A stretch of 64,000 nucleotides of DNA. Origin: Aphrocallistes beatrix (Eukaryota; Porifera; Hexactinellida; Sceptrulophora; Aphrocallistidae). Of this stretch, positions 11,561 through 22,720 are shown in pieces (position 1 is the stretch's first letter; every line of letters begins with the position of its first letter). A model generated the notes under the pieces. The model had not been told where the DNA came from and did no database searches. It worked only from the letters and a program-made list of their open reading frames with translations. The DNA is taken from positions 3,844,001-3,908,000 of the forward strand of contig OY725491.1 of NCBI GenBank assembly GCA_963281255.1, written 5' to 3'. The translations under genes and the position numbers were made by a program.

Positions 11561-11770
11561 ACAGTGGGAATGAGACAATGTATCCGCAGCACGTCCGCCT
11601 CTGTCCGCAGGACTCACTCTAGCCACAGGGCACACTCCAGCCGTGCGAAACTCTCCGGCCAAACCGGGCAGATACACAACCAGCCACTTGGGGTATTCAA
11701 AGCCCCCGTGCCTATAATTACAAACCTTCACCTCCCCATGGGGCTTCTCACACCCACCCAATGGTCAAGT
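11561..11770. other. GC-rich island of unknown origin
   Basis: About 200 bases (for instance GCACGTCCGCCTCTGTCCGC and ACTTGGGGTATTCAAAGCCC) are far richer in GC than the surroundings. Short open frames of 81 codons (plus) and 70 codons (minus) cross it, but neither resembles a protein I know. It could be an exon, a SINE body or a transferred fragment. Confidence 0.4.
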
Positions 11771-12684
11771 GATTAATTAAATACACAACACCATAATTGT
11801 ATTATTGCAACCCATGTAACCAGCCTCTACTGGTAGGCATATCAACTTTTCCAATCAAAACTAACATGTTCAGAGTTACTGCAAAAATAATTACTGAATT
11901 GTAGCTTAGTTGACGTATTCAATAATTTATATAATTACTTTTTACAATAAATTAATCACTTTTGATAGAAGTTTATTGCCTAATAACAAATAGAGAGACC
12001 AGTCCACCGACTAGTGAAACCACTATACCACCTAGAAAACACTGTCCAACTCAGTTGAAAGAAATCATTTATTATCCATACGTCTATTCCCAAACTCTTT
12101 AGATAGTGAAATCACATCTCTACCAACACCAATCGTCCCTGAACATAGAGATATCATACGTCATTGTGCAAAAGTTGAAAATATCCTTTCAGCTCACAGT
12201 TTCCGCTGAAAAACTCAATGTGTTAACTTTCTGTTTGCTTCAGGCCTGCCTGATAATATTTCTGGGCCTCCTCCTGCTAACTCTATTATTCAATATATTT
12301 AGGATTAAGTTTGCATATTAATATTTTATATTTTTTCCTATGGATGCTTTTAAATTCGTGTGGTTATGTTTTCAAAGATCACTAATGCAAAATTTAGGGT
12401 CTTAGTTTATTGAACTCGAGAATCGAATCAAAAGATAAGAATATGTGACTGAATAATCCTAGGTTTTTTAACGCAATCAAACAAAAGCAACTAGTACTCC
12501 AGGCTAAAGGTATAATGAATATATTCCCCTCGTTATAAAATGACTACCTCTTTTCATTCTTAATATAGTCGATTCTACAAATGCCTTCTAATGCTCTATA
12601 CGAAAGGAGGAATTTTGCCCAGCACTATATGTGATGCAAAGAACAGCTGGAATATGTTTGTATCCACTTTCTATTTTCAATCAT
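11771..12684. other. No recognisable feature
   Basis: A 71-codon hydrophobic frame at 12106-12321 has no support as a gene. Confidence 0.5.
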
Positions 12685-13685
12685 TACAAACGCGCTTCGC
12701 TTGCTTGCGCTGCGCGGCTGGCGGACACTTCGTGTCCGCCAGAGGCTCCCTTCGGTCGCCTAGAGGTGACTTTGGTTAATTATAATGGGGATATCATCTC
12801 TAAATATGTCCAACTTAGTTTTAAAATCGATATCACTCGAAAAATCACCGAATTAGTCAATTTTTAAAATTTTTGATAAGTAATGATGACGTCATAGCAA
12901 AGTGATGAGTCATCATTTTTTGATGCTAGTTGTATCATATGTGAGATATGTTAGTATACAGATTCTATTAAAATTTCAGCCGGCTATCTCCTATATTGGC
13001 TGAGTTATGCCCGAATAACTGTGTTGCTTAACTTAAAAAATGTGACAATGACGTCATAATTCCATGATGAGTCGACATTTTGCTCCGAGCTCAGAATTTA
13101 CTGGAGCCATGGCCAAAATACTCCCACATGCCAAAAATCAGCTTTCTGCGCCCGGCAGTTTCTTCAATCATTTTGTTACATATATATATATATATACAAG
13201 CGCGCTTCGCTTGCTTGCGCTGCGCGGCTGGCGGACACTTTATGTCCGCCAAAAGCTCCCTTCGGTCGCCTGGGGTCACATTGGTTAATTATAAGGAAGG
13301 TAAAATCTCTGAATACGTCTGTCCTACTGCTATAATCTATATCGCACAAAAAATCACCAAATTTATCAAATTTTAATATTTTGGATGAGTAATGATGACG
13401 TCACAACAAAGTGATGACTCTTCATTTTTTGATGATAGTAGCATCATATGTGAGGTATGTAGGTATACAGATTCTTTAAAAATTTCAGCCTTCTATCTCC
13501 TAGAATGGCTGAGTTATGCCCGAATAACTGTGTTGCTTAACTTTTAAAATGTGACAATGACATCATAATTCCATGATGAGTCGACATTTTGCTCTGAACT
13601 CAGAAATTACTGGAGCCATAGCCAAAAGACTCCCACATGCCAAAAATTAGCTTTCTATGACCGGCAGTTTCTTCAATCAATTCGT

Positions 13686-13727
<42 letters not shown>

Positions 13728-14266
13728 AGCGCGCTTCGCTTGCTTGCGTTGCGCGGCTGGCGGACACTTTGTGTCCGCCGGAGGCTCCCTTCGGTCGCCT
13801 GGAGGTGAGATTGGCTAATTATAAGGGAGATATCATCTCTAAATATGTCCATCTTAGTTTGAAAATCGATATCACTCGAAAAATCACCAAATTTGTCAAT
13901 TTTTAAAATGTTGATGTGTAATGATGACGTCATAGCTAGGTAATGAGTCATCATTTTTTGATGATAGTTGCATCATATGTGAGGTGTGTTAGTATACAGA
14001 TTCTATTAAAATTTCAGCCTTCTATCTCCTATAATGGCTGAGTTATGCCCGAATAACTGTGTTGCTTAACTTTTAAAAATGTGACAATGACGTCATAATT
14101 CCATGATGAGTCGACATTTTGCTCTGAACTCAGAACTTACTGGAGCCATAGCCAAAAGACTCCCACATGCCAAAAATTAGCTTTCATCTTTCGCCCGGCA
14201 GTTTCTTCAATCAATTCGTTACAGATAGATATATATATACATTAATCGAGTTTTAATAGTAAGGAT
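12685..14266. repeat. Tandem array of three terminal-hairpin repeat units (Helitron/pearl-like)
   Basis: Three units start at about 12685, 13196 and 13725. Each begins ACAA(G)CGCGCTTCGCTTGC, continues with TGCGCGGCTGGCGGACAC and AAGTGT/CCGCC hairpins and an unusual core containing repeated TGACGTCA, TGATGAGTCA and GAGCTCAGA motifs, and ends CAATCAATTCGTTACA followed by a TA microsatellite. Only the last unit is closed by ATTAATCGAGTTTTAATAGT plus AAGGAT. The layout (one AT-rich end, microsatellite, core, GC hairpin end, tandem cores) resembles non-autonomous Helitron-like elements such as DINE-1 or bivalve pearl. No coding frame is credible. Confidence 0.75.
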
Positions 14267-14886
14267 TATTTATGTATAATGTGACACTATATTTTGTGTT
14301 CACTTATATAATGTAGAGTGAATATAATTAGATTTTAGATGTGTCTCACTATGGTTTACTAGAAGCTTGTTTGAGACAAGTTCCTCTATAGATAATTGAA
14401 TATATACTACATTTGAAATCGTTTTTCGTCCTTTTGATTACGCTTTCTAGGCGACAAAACAAAACGATTGGCAAAAATATCCGAATATTTTATGATGAAA
14501 TGAAATTAATAAAACAGAATTTTTACTGCAATAAATCATGTATGACTACGAAAAAGTCGCTCATCTCTTAGAAGAACCGTAAGAAAAGTTTAGAATTTTA
14601 TAAAACTCATAAAAATTTATCATTACAAGATTGGGGGCGGATAATATGATCCGATGAATTCAATTCTGATCACTCTGATTCAGAATTGGAAGTTGGTTTA
14701 GATTCGCTCTAAACACTCCAGCGACACCGGGAACTCCGATAACTCCCTTATCGAATTTTATTGATAAGGCTGTACTTGATACAAATCTATATATAAATCA
14801 AGTTTTTCGTCTGTCCAGTGATAATAAGGTTTGGTAATTTTGGTTTACAATTTGGTTATTGAATGGATCGACTTTATCATATACAG
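14267..14886. other. Possible very old coding remnant, unassigned
   Basis: Short runs such as DEFNSDHSDSELEVGLDSL and NTPATPGTPITPLSNFIDK, in different frames around 14655-14770, look like an acidic N-terminus of a transposase (piggyBac-like is one thought). Frames are too broken for a call. Confidence 0.2.
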
Positions 14887-15258
14887 CAGGGCTGTCCAAC
14901 TATATTTACTTCGGGCCGCAACTGCTTCATACCATTTAGTGGCGGGCCGCAATACAGGGGCGTGCCACTCGGGATGGGTATTAATAGAGGCATTTTGGAC
15001 AATTTGTATCGTGAACAATAGAAGCTAATATCTATTGAAAAGAATTGGTAGGACCATGGTCTATCAGCCCTATGTCCCTATGTCCCTACCAGAACTTATA
15101 GCCATATACTATAACGAATGATAAAATCATGACGCGAATAATACTTGTGGAAGAAAACGAGATGCATGATATGGAAAAATTTGGAGAATTTGTCTAAAAG
15201 TGGGTAAAAAAGGGGGAGAAAGAAGCAGGCAACGCGGGCCGCCTGTTGGACAGCGCTG
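14887..15258. mobile_element. hAT-type MITE, ends CAGGGCTGTCCAAC
   Basis: The left end CAGGGCTGTCCAAC and the right end GTTGGACAGCGCTG are inverted repeats with one mismatch. GGGCCGC follows inside each end. The flanking octamers ATATACAG and ATATAAGT share only five bases, so the target duplication is degraded or absent. The 372-bp element has no coding sequence. Confidence 0.75.
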
Positions 15259-15436
15259 ATATAAGTAAAGGAATTTACTACAAGTACAAGTATTTTTATT
15301 GAAAGCGTCCCTTGTTGCTTACTTGATTGAAATCCTAACCTCACTTTAGTACTAAAGTTATCTCGATTTAACCATCTGCTATCAGTTGTGGTTTTCAATA
15401 CTAAACAATTAAGAAAAACAGGTATTTTGAAATTCC

Positions 15437-15622
15437 ATGCAACTTTGTTGCATGGAAGTAGAGCAATGCTCTACTTTCACGCAACATGTTGCATGCTACT
15501 TTGTTGCATGAAAAATTCACCATACACGATGCAACAAAATTGCATGCAACAATGTTGCATGCAACTTTTAACATACACGATCAACAAAGTTGCATGCATC
15601 TTTGTTGCATCGTGTATGGTGG
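15437..15622. repeat. Palindrome-rich GCAACAAAGTTGC cluster / foldback MITE
   Basis: TTGCATGCAACAAAG-type words recur in both orientations. The part from 15508 (CCATACACGATGCAACAAA) to about 15622 (TTTGTTGCATCGTGTATGG) has perfect inverted ends and could fold on itself. A 91-codon frame over it is a by-product of the repeat. Confidence 0.7.
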
Positions 15623-15639
15623 GCTTTAGACAAGTTAAT

Positions 15640-17035
15640 TACTGCCTCAGGATCCGTCTATGATAGGTCAATGTCACTTGCAGCTTCAGAAATGAGACAA
15701 CGCCCCGATACTCAAACATCAGACATCCTTGGTGCTTTCAGGTGTGATGTTAGCTTTGATGCCATCTTGCACAAGCGAGGCCACTATTCCAATCAGGGCT
15801 TTGGTGCTGCTATCAACTCACAATCCGGGAAAGTCCTTGACTACGAACTCTATCAGATAATTTGCAAGTAGTGCACTCGGTGGCCTCCTGGAAGAAAATC
15901 CAATCAACCAGATGAGTTCGCTGAATTTTGGGAACAGCATAGGGACAACTGTCCTGCAATCTTTTCTGACAGTAGTCAGGCGATGGAAGGTCCTGCTGCT
16001 GTGGAGATATGGAATCGCTCTGTGGAGAAGAACAACCTCGTGTAGGACGTAAATCGGCGATGGAGACTCTTCTAACTTCAAAAGGGTTGAGAGTTCAGAA
16101 CCTTATGGGGAATTCGAAGTAGTCCGGAAGTAAGAATATTTGGGGCATCTTCGGAAGAGGTTGAAACGACACCTGAATAAAAAGTGCTCTAGTTTCAAGG
16201 GCATCGGACCAACCAGAGCCGAGAGAATTTCCCAACTCTGTGCATTAGTAATTGTACAAAACAGAGGGAGTCCTCCTGCGGTTATTCGATCAGCTCTGTG
16301 GAACATGCTCGACCATCTAGGAGAGATTCACACGCACTGTCCCCTGAGCATTGATAGTTGGTGCTATTATAGCAAGGCTATTGCAGGAACACCAATGATC
16401 CCTCTATTCCTATCTCCCCACTACGCAAGCCATATCTTACGCAGAACTAGCTAATGCGAGCAATGGAAGTATTTGAGACATTCGCTTCTCTTACAACATG
16501 TTCAGCCGTTATATTGAGAAAAACACAGAACTCGAACGAGTCTCTGCATTCAGTTATATGGCACAACTCTCCAAAACGAAGTACGTTGGACAGAAGTCCA
16601 TTGAAGCTAGCACCTCCCTCGCTGTCAGTACCTTCAATGAGGGAAGCATGACATTGGCATCTGTGTTAATGGCATTATTTGTACCGCTTCACACTCTACT
16701 CTCCTCCATCTCACTCAGAGAGATCAAGCCCGTAACCACAAACGTGAACGTGCAATCCTGGACTCCAGAACAGGAGGAGACGCCAGATGGATATACGGAA
16801 AAAGATTTCAGCATACCTGACTGATCAGTTCGGAATAGAGGCCAAGGATAATGAGATTTGCGCTGAATCCAAACAGGAGGATTGTCCAATCGACCCGAAA
16901 AGAATGATGGTTGGGTGGGCTGTGATCTCTGTCAAGGGTGGTTCCATGGCCGATGGATGTGTCGGAGTATCTAATGTCAAGAAGTTAGAGGATGATCCTT
17001 TCTTTTGTCTAACGTGTACAGATAGCGTTTTTTAG
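15640..17035 (+). pseudogene. Mutator-like transposase with C-terminal PHD finger, decayed
   Basis: Motifs in order: DVSFDAILHKRGHYSNQGFG (first catalytic region), SGKVLDYELYQIICK, CPAIFSDSSQAMEGPAAVEI, EIWNRSVEKNNL, IGDGDSSNFK (second Asp, in GDGDS), LRKRLKRHL, HTHCPLSIDSWCYYSKAIAG, TQNSNESLHSVIWHNSPK, KTKYVGQKSIEASTSLAV and STFNEGS. This matches the animal Mutator-like transposase domain. At the end, WVGCDLCQGWFHG in one frame and CVGVSNVKKLEDDPFFCLTC in the next form the second half of a PHD zinc finger. At least five frameshifts or stops separate the pieces, so it is dead. Two further relics of the family lie at 1-292 and 18.7-20.7 kb. Confidence 0.82.
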
Positions 17036-18690
17036 TATACATATTTTCTATAGTTCTTTTTACTATAGTAGTTCATTGGTGTATCTTCTTTTTTTTGCTC
17101 ACAATTCTCTTTTATATATATCTAATAGCATCTTGGAAAATAAACAATGTACTTTATCTCCTGTTTTCTCAAAAGTTTCATTTTAGACAAAGCTAACAAA
17201 TGATAAACTTTTTTAGTAGGAAGTGCGTGAATATAGACAGTAAAGTACAATTGATTCATTTATAATACCCTTTAAATTTGAATATTACCAATGCGATCAT
17301 TAATATTCAATTTAGCTTTCATTTTATAGAGGGGTTTCCCCAAATCCCTCAAATGGTGGACAAAATGGCGACCCGAAGACATACTGGCTTATATTTTGAG
17401 AATAGGCATCATTAGAGCCTATATTGAATGCTAGTTTGTCTAGAATTATAACATTGAATTAGAATGAAACGCTTGAATCATTGAATTATTGTGCTCAAAA
17501 AATTCATATTCGTTGTATTAAAGTCTATGGGAGCTAAATTTAGGAATTTTAAAAATTCAAGCAGGAAATTAAATGTTCATGAAGCCTGATATATTTAAAA
17601 TTACTCTCTCATACATCTAGTGTGGCATGCATATCAAGACTACTGTACTATGAAAGCCAACAAAGTTAGCTATACTACGTAATACTATAGATAATCCTTT
17701 CCAAAGCGCGATTACTAGCACCTGTATCACCTTTTTCCACTTGCTACCGTCATATATTATGGAAACAAGTGTCTCAAGGTGGGCACAAGCGATATTAATC
17801 CCTTTTAGGATAATTGATGAATAGAAAACTTATAAACTGATAACTCGAGTGTGTAGATTTCGAATTTGATATCAGATTTTCAGTAGCTGTCGTGAGTTTA
17901 ATGAATTGGCCACAATGGATAAACCCATTTTGTATTATTTCTGATGCAAAGCAATACAGTGATCCAATCCTGGCCAGGTAGTGTATATGTATATCCTTAC
18001 TATTAAAACTCGATTCATAGATATTTATTTATATACAGGGTGATCCAAAAGTTCTGCAACTATAAATTCTACTTCATTGATTTGACTAAGAAAATTTAGG
18101 CCAACTTTAAATCGGTTTGCATCTATGGAATCTACTACCCTTCTAGTTTAGAAATGAACACTATTCATGCGCAAAATATTTTTTATACAAAATTTTGAAA
18201 TATTATATACCCGGGACTCCAATAGTCTGATCTGAAAATGTCAAGCTCAAAAAAAAGCCCCCTCCTGTTTAAACATATTTAAATCTTTCTATAGTCAGTT
18301 ATTAATTCAAAACACTAATATATTACTATTTCTTTTGGTTTATTGACCGGGAATCACCAATAAGAACAACAATTGTTAAAGTATAATCATAGAATCACCA
18401 CGTTGCATTGAAATGTTTCTGAGGATTGTCAAAATTCTATAATGCTTTAACACTGAATAAAGACTGCTAAATAATTTTAAATTGTGTGTGCAACACTACT
18501 ATCAATATAAAAACAAAGAGCTAAGCTCTATCTATACTAGAACCTTATAACATCTTTACATTGTGGAGCTCACTTTTTCCATATATAAAGACATTTTGCC
18601 TGTCTTTTCTAATGAAAAGTTGTAATATATGTATGAGGTGTTTAATTTGAATGTAGAACGACTTTAGAACAAGAAATACAAATACAGATA
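17036..18690. other. Non-coding; contains two isolated element ends
   Basis: At 17992-18018 TCCTTACTATTAAAACTCG is the AT-rich end of the terminal-hairpin repeat family without its core. At 18037-18060 CAGGGTGATCCAAAAGTTCT looks like a single Tc1/mariner terminal repeat; I found no partner. Nothing else is recognisable. Confidence 0.55.
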
Positions 18691-18699
18691 TCTAATAAT

Positions 18700-20740
18700 A
18701 AATTATTCTAAACACTTAGCACAAAACCATTCATCATCCGAGTCAAAATCTAAAACGCCTACACATACATAATGGAACCACATATCACACAAATCACACT
18801 GAATCCATTTTAATTTCCCAACAGGAACGTCTCCTATATCTTCATCACTTATTAGAATCCAGCACCATGCTTCCTTATCTTTTTAGACTCCTTAGTGCTC
18901 CTGGCCTGTCTGTCTAAGAATCGCTGTAACATCCTCTCCTTTGTTGTATAACCTCTTGTTGTCCAGATCAGCAAACAGCTCTTCCATTGCAGTACATCTC
19001 TCAATCCCTAAAATATCAAAGACCGGAAAAAATCGGAAAACCCCCCGTTGTATCTAATGACAGCTAGAGCACTACCTAGCCGCATAGTATCGTAGCTTAT
19101 TGCATTTGTCTTCGGAACCATTGTAAATAAGATGTTGTGCAGGGCCTCGTTATGGTTTGATGTCTGTCCATCAGCTATTTGCTCAATGAAAAAACGTTTA
19201 TCGTAATTATAACGATCAAAAACCTCTCACCAATTTTACTGCTTCAGGCCCAAGGAAATTTGGATGCTTAGGTGGTTTGACACCTTGGGCCACAGCTGCT
19301 TGGCACTTGCACCAAGATTTAGCACCTAGCGGACATTTACCGTGTGCAATGGCGGCATTTTCATCAGTTGCACTGTAATGATGCACTGTGCACTGTAATG
19401 ACTGTAATGATGAATCAGAAAACAACAATTCTAAGACTTCAACATCAATCACTACGCACTTATTACTAATTCTAGACATTTCTACACATTTTTCTACATT
19501 GGTTTTACGATCGTACACTAGCAATAATCAAGGTTGTGTCAAACTCAATGATTTGAATTATTTTTTTGTAATATTGCATCTGATCATTTACATAAAACAC
19601 ACCAGATCAATCAATTCAATCATTTGCGCTTATTCAAATCGTTCAGCTCATTCATTTTAATTATTCAATTCAATTCAAATCAATCAATTCGACTCAATTC
19701 AATTCAATTCAAATCAATTCAATTCAATTCAATTCAATTCAAATCAAATCAATTCAAATCAATTCAATTTAATTCAATTCAGATACCGTAGATAATTTTT
19801 AGCCCCATTTAGCATTTAGCCCCTGAAGAAAAATAAATGTTTCACAATACATATGCAAGAGAGCTTTCGATAAATATAACCGCACGAGTGAACCAAGAAA
19901 TTTAGAACCTTCTTTTTGGAGGGGGATGGTTCGAGGGCCGGAAACTATTCGAGTATATACGGTCATTCAAATAAAAATCAATTCAATCCAATTCAATCCA
20001 ATTCAATTCAATTAATTTAAATGAAATTTCAGATAATTCAGATCATTTTATTTTATTCAATGACAACATTCAGATCAATCAACTCAATTATTTCTTATTA
20101 ACCAACTCAATCAAATCAAATCAAAAAATGAAGTTTTTTTCAAATCAAATTGATTTGACTCAACCTTGGCAATAATTCACAGGTACTCGGCTTTTTTGGT
20201 AGCTTAGTGGACAATTTCGAAGCCGCAGTAGGAATTGAACGGGAAGAGGTTGGAACAAGGAATGTATCAGTGGGTGGTAATGTCAAAGCAGTTTCAGTGA
20301 ATGAATCAGTATAGGATCATTAGAAACTATTACAGAATCATCACTTGGAAGAGAAATTGGAATATGAGAAATAATTCCAGGCATCTACAAAAACATCCTC
20401 TGTTGGTTCAACGGCGAGTTTTTTTACATCGCTTCGTAGGTTTTGGCCCAAATCCCTTAGCTTTTGCCCCATATTTTCGCTTTTTGGATCCAAATAAACT
20501 ACGCCGTTTAGGTTTTGGAGTGCCAGGAGTAAATTGAGCTACTGCGTAAATCAACATCAGAAACAAATTGGGATAAACCAGTAGATAATGGAACTGACTC
20601 CCCAAATGAAGACCCTTTTGAGATATTGGAATGTCCCTGAGAAGTCTCGAGATTTTGACTGTAAGCAGATCTATCAGCATCGCTTGAAGAGTCCTCGTAT
20701 TCTGAGTCTGCTCTGGGATCAAAAGTCGTATCAGACATCG
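18700..20740 (-). pseudogene. Mutator-like transposase with PHD finger, split by a hAT MITE
   Basis: Reading down the minus strand: an acidic/basic segment (20738-20408, with KPKRRSLFGSKKRKYG) that may be the N-terminus; then, beyond the MITE, HGKCPLGAKSWCKCQAAVAQ; then GQTSNHNEALHNILFTMVPK, TNAISYDTMRLGSALAV and IRYNGGFSD; then a C-terminal PHD finger WIQCDLCDMWFHYVCVGV and DSDDEWFCAKC. The order equals that of the 15.6-17.0 kb relic. The catalytic first half is not visible, and stops and frameshifts occur throughout. A 640-bp MITE (19529-20168) inserted into it. Assignment of the 20.4-20.7 kb part to the same gene is tentative. Confidence 0.72.
19529..20168. mobile_element. hAT-type MITE, copy 2 (inverted), with 8-bp TSD
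   Basis: The ends are CAAGGTTGTGTCAAA and TTTGACTCAACCTTG. The octamer GCAATAAT flanks both sides (19521-19528 and 20169-20176). The interior is the reverse complement of the element at 2245-2967 with a shorter AATTC microsatellite, and contains the same nested ACCGTA MITE at 19785-19963. It inserted into the Mutator-like relic. Confidence 0.93.
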
Positions 20741-20774
20741 AAACAGGATAGAAATAAAGGGTGAAGATGTAAGA

Positions 20775-20826
20775 ATGTTTAGGGTGGTAAGGTGGTAAGG
20801 GTGGTAAGGTGTTTAGGGTGGTAAGA
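20775..20826. repeat. GGTGGTAAG short tandem repeat
   Basis: Variants of GGTGGTAAG and GTTTAGGGTGGTAAG are repeated about five times just before the LINE frame begins. This may mark the LINE's truncated 5' junction. Confidence 0.6.
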
Positions 20827-22563
20827 AAGTTGGTAGGAAATATTCCTCAGGAACTCGCCAACTTCTTTGTTCTTAAGGTAGATAACATCCGTTCCACCAT
20901 TGATTCAAGTGCATCGTCGTCTTCCGTTACCCCCTCAGATAATTCAAACAGCGAATCCCAACATACTTTCCACCAATTCAAAGAATTATCTGAGGAAGAA
21001 ATTGTTTCCCTTGTTTCCTCTGCTCCTAATAAATCTTGCATCCTCGATCCTATCCCAGCATCCTTGCTCAAATCATCTCTACCCATCCTAGCGCCCATCC
21101 TTACGAAAATCGTAAATGGTTCCCTCTCCACTGGTCATTTTCCTTCTCCCTGGAAGCGCGCCATCATCTTGCCCAAACTTAAAAGACCAAATCTTGATCC
21201 CATCTTCTCTAACTATCGTCCACTTAGCAATCTTTCTTTCATTTCTAAGATCACTGAGAGGGCCGCTTCCATCCAGGTCGTGAATCATCTTACATTACAT
21301 CATCTCTTCCCCGGGACGCAGTCTGCCTATCGTAAACACCACAGTACGGAGACTGCGCTCCTGAAGGTCACAAACGACATCCTCCTCAGCATGAATCGCC
21401 AACACGTATCTCTTCTGGTTCTTCTTGATCTTAGTTCAGCCTTCGACACCGTCGACCATACCATCTTACTCCACCGTCTCCAGTCTCATTTCGGCATTTG
21501 CGGCTCTTCTCTGTCTTGGTTTGAATCTTACCTCTCTGGTAGGACTCAATTCGTCTCGATTAAGGGTTCTAATTCCTCCAATATCCCGGTCCAACACGGA
21601 GTTCCTCAGGGTTCTTGTCTTGGTCCGCTTCTCTTTAGCCTCTATACTAGTCCTCTATTCGACCTCATTAGGTCCCACCTCCCCGACATGCACTGCTATG
21701 CCGACGATACTCAGGTCTATCTTTCTTTTAAACCCGGTTCCATCTCTTCTGAAGAATCTGCTTTTTCCGCCATCCAATCTTGCATCTCCACGATCCGTTC
21801 CTGGCTCCTCACCAACAAGTTGCTTATCAATGACACCAAGACTGAGTTCCTTATAATAGGGACTCGTCAACAACTATCTAAGGTTCAAACTGATAGCATC
21901 TCTGTTGGTGAGTCGAGAATCTCTTCTTCCAAAGAAGTACGGAATCTTGGAACTTGGCTCGACAATACCCTCTAAATGTCTACTCAGGTCAGCAAAGTTG
22001 CCTCCTCCTGCTTCTATTACATCTATAACATCCGGCGTATTAGAAAGTATCTCTCTAGGGAAGTCTGTGAAACTCTTGTCAATTCTCTTATCACATCTCG
22101 TCTTGATTATTGTAACAGTCTCTTGTATGGTTGCCCCTCATCCCTCTTAGCTCGACTCCAGCGAGTCCAGAACAGTGCAGCCAGGCTTATCTACAATGTC
22201 TCTCGTACCTTTCCGTCATCTCCTCTTCTTATTAACCTCCACTGGCTGCCTGTTAAACATCGTATCCTCTTTAAAATCCTCCTCATAACTTACAAAGCCA
22301 TCCATTCTCTTGCTCCGGACTATATCATCCAGCTCATACAGGTTAAGTCATCCAATCGTACTCTACGATCATCCAACGCCATCCTCCTTGAGCATCCTAC
22401 TATCAAATCTTCCAAAACTCTGGGTGATCGTGCATTCACTTTAGCTGCGCCTGTTGAGTGGAATCTTCTGCCTCCGAGCATTCGGAATGCCCCCTCACTT
22501 CTTCTCTTCAAAAAACTCTTGAAAACTCATCTTTTCCGTATCGCGCACGACACATCCACTTAA
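20809..22563 (+). pseudogene. L2-clade LINE reverse transcriptase, 5'-truncated, one in-frame stop
   Basis: One reading frame of 585 codons is broken only by a TAA at 21973-21975. Reverse transcriptase blocks are clear: KRPNLDPIFSNYRPLSNLSF, GTQSAYRKHHSTETALL, LLVLLDLSSAFDTVDH (catalytic Asp), VPQGSCLGPLLFSLY and CYADDTQVYLSF (the YADD catalytic pair). The C-terminal half keeps SRLDYCNSLLYG, LQRVQNSAARLIYN, LHWLPVKHRI and PVEWNLLPPSIR, typical of L2/CR1-type elements. The N-terminal endonuclease is missing, as expected of a 5'-truncated insertion. It copies RNA by target-primed reverse transcription. The frame is well preserved, so the insertion is fairly young. Confidence 0.92.
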
Positions 22564-22720
22564 ATTAATTTCAATGCATATACATACCTTACAAGCATAC
22601 ATACACATACATACGCATACATACATAACACACACCTACTTTTATTGAATTGTACAGCGCACTTGAACATATTAATATGGAATCTGTGCTATATAAATGT
22701 ATATTATTATATTATTATAA
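22564..22720 (+). mobile_element. L2 LINE 3' tail
   Basis: After an ACATAC-type repeat comes TTGTACAGCGCACTTGAAC and GTGCTATATAAATGTATATT followed by an ATT microsatellite. A GCGC...GCTATATAAATG hairpin with a short tandem tail is the usual 3' end of L2 elements, recognised by the element's own reverse transcriptase. Confidence 0.8.

Noticed and set aside
12106..12321. 71-codon frame with a hydrophobic end, possible small membrane protein
   Set aside because: Composition follows the AT-rich background; no start context, neighbours or homology support it.
13685..13954. Frames of 60-100 codons crossing the terminal-hairpin repeats (for example near 7.3, 12.6, 13.1, 13.7, 37.5 and 53.0 kb)
   Set aside because: They recur only because the repeat recurs, contain poly-Tyr-Ile from the TA microsatellite, and show no codon constraint between copies.
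14887..15258. Perfect 8-bp duplication for the CAGGGCTGTCCAAC MITE
   Set aside because: The flanks ATATACAG and ATATAAGT agree at only five positions, so I do not claim it.
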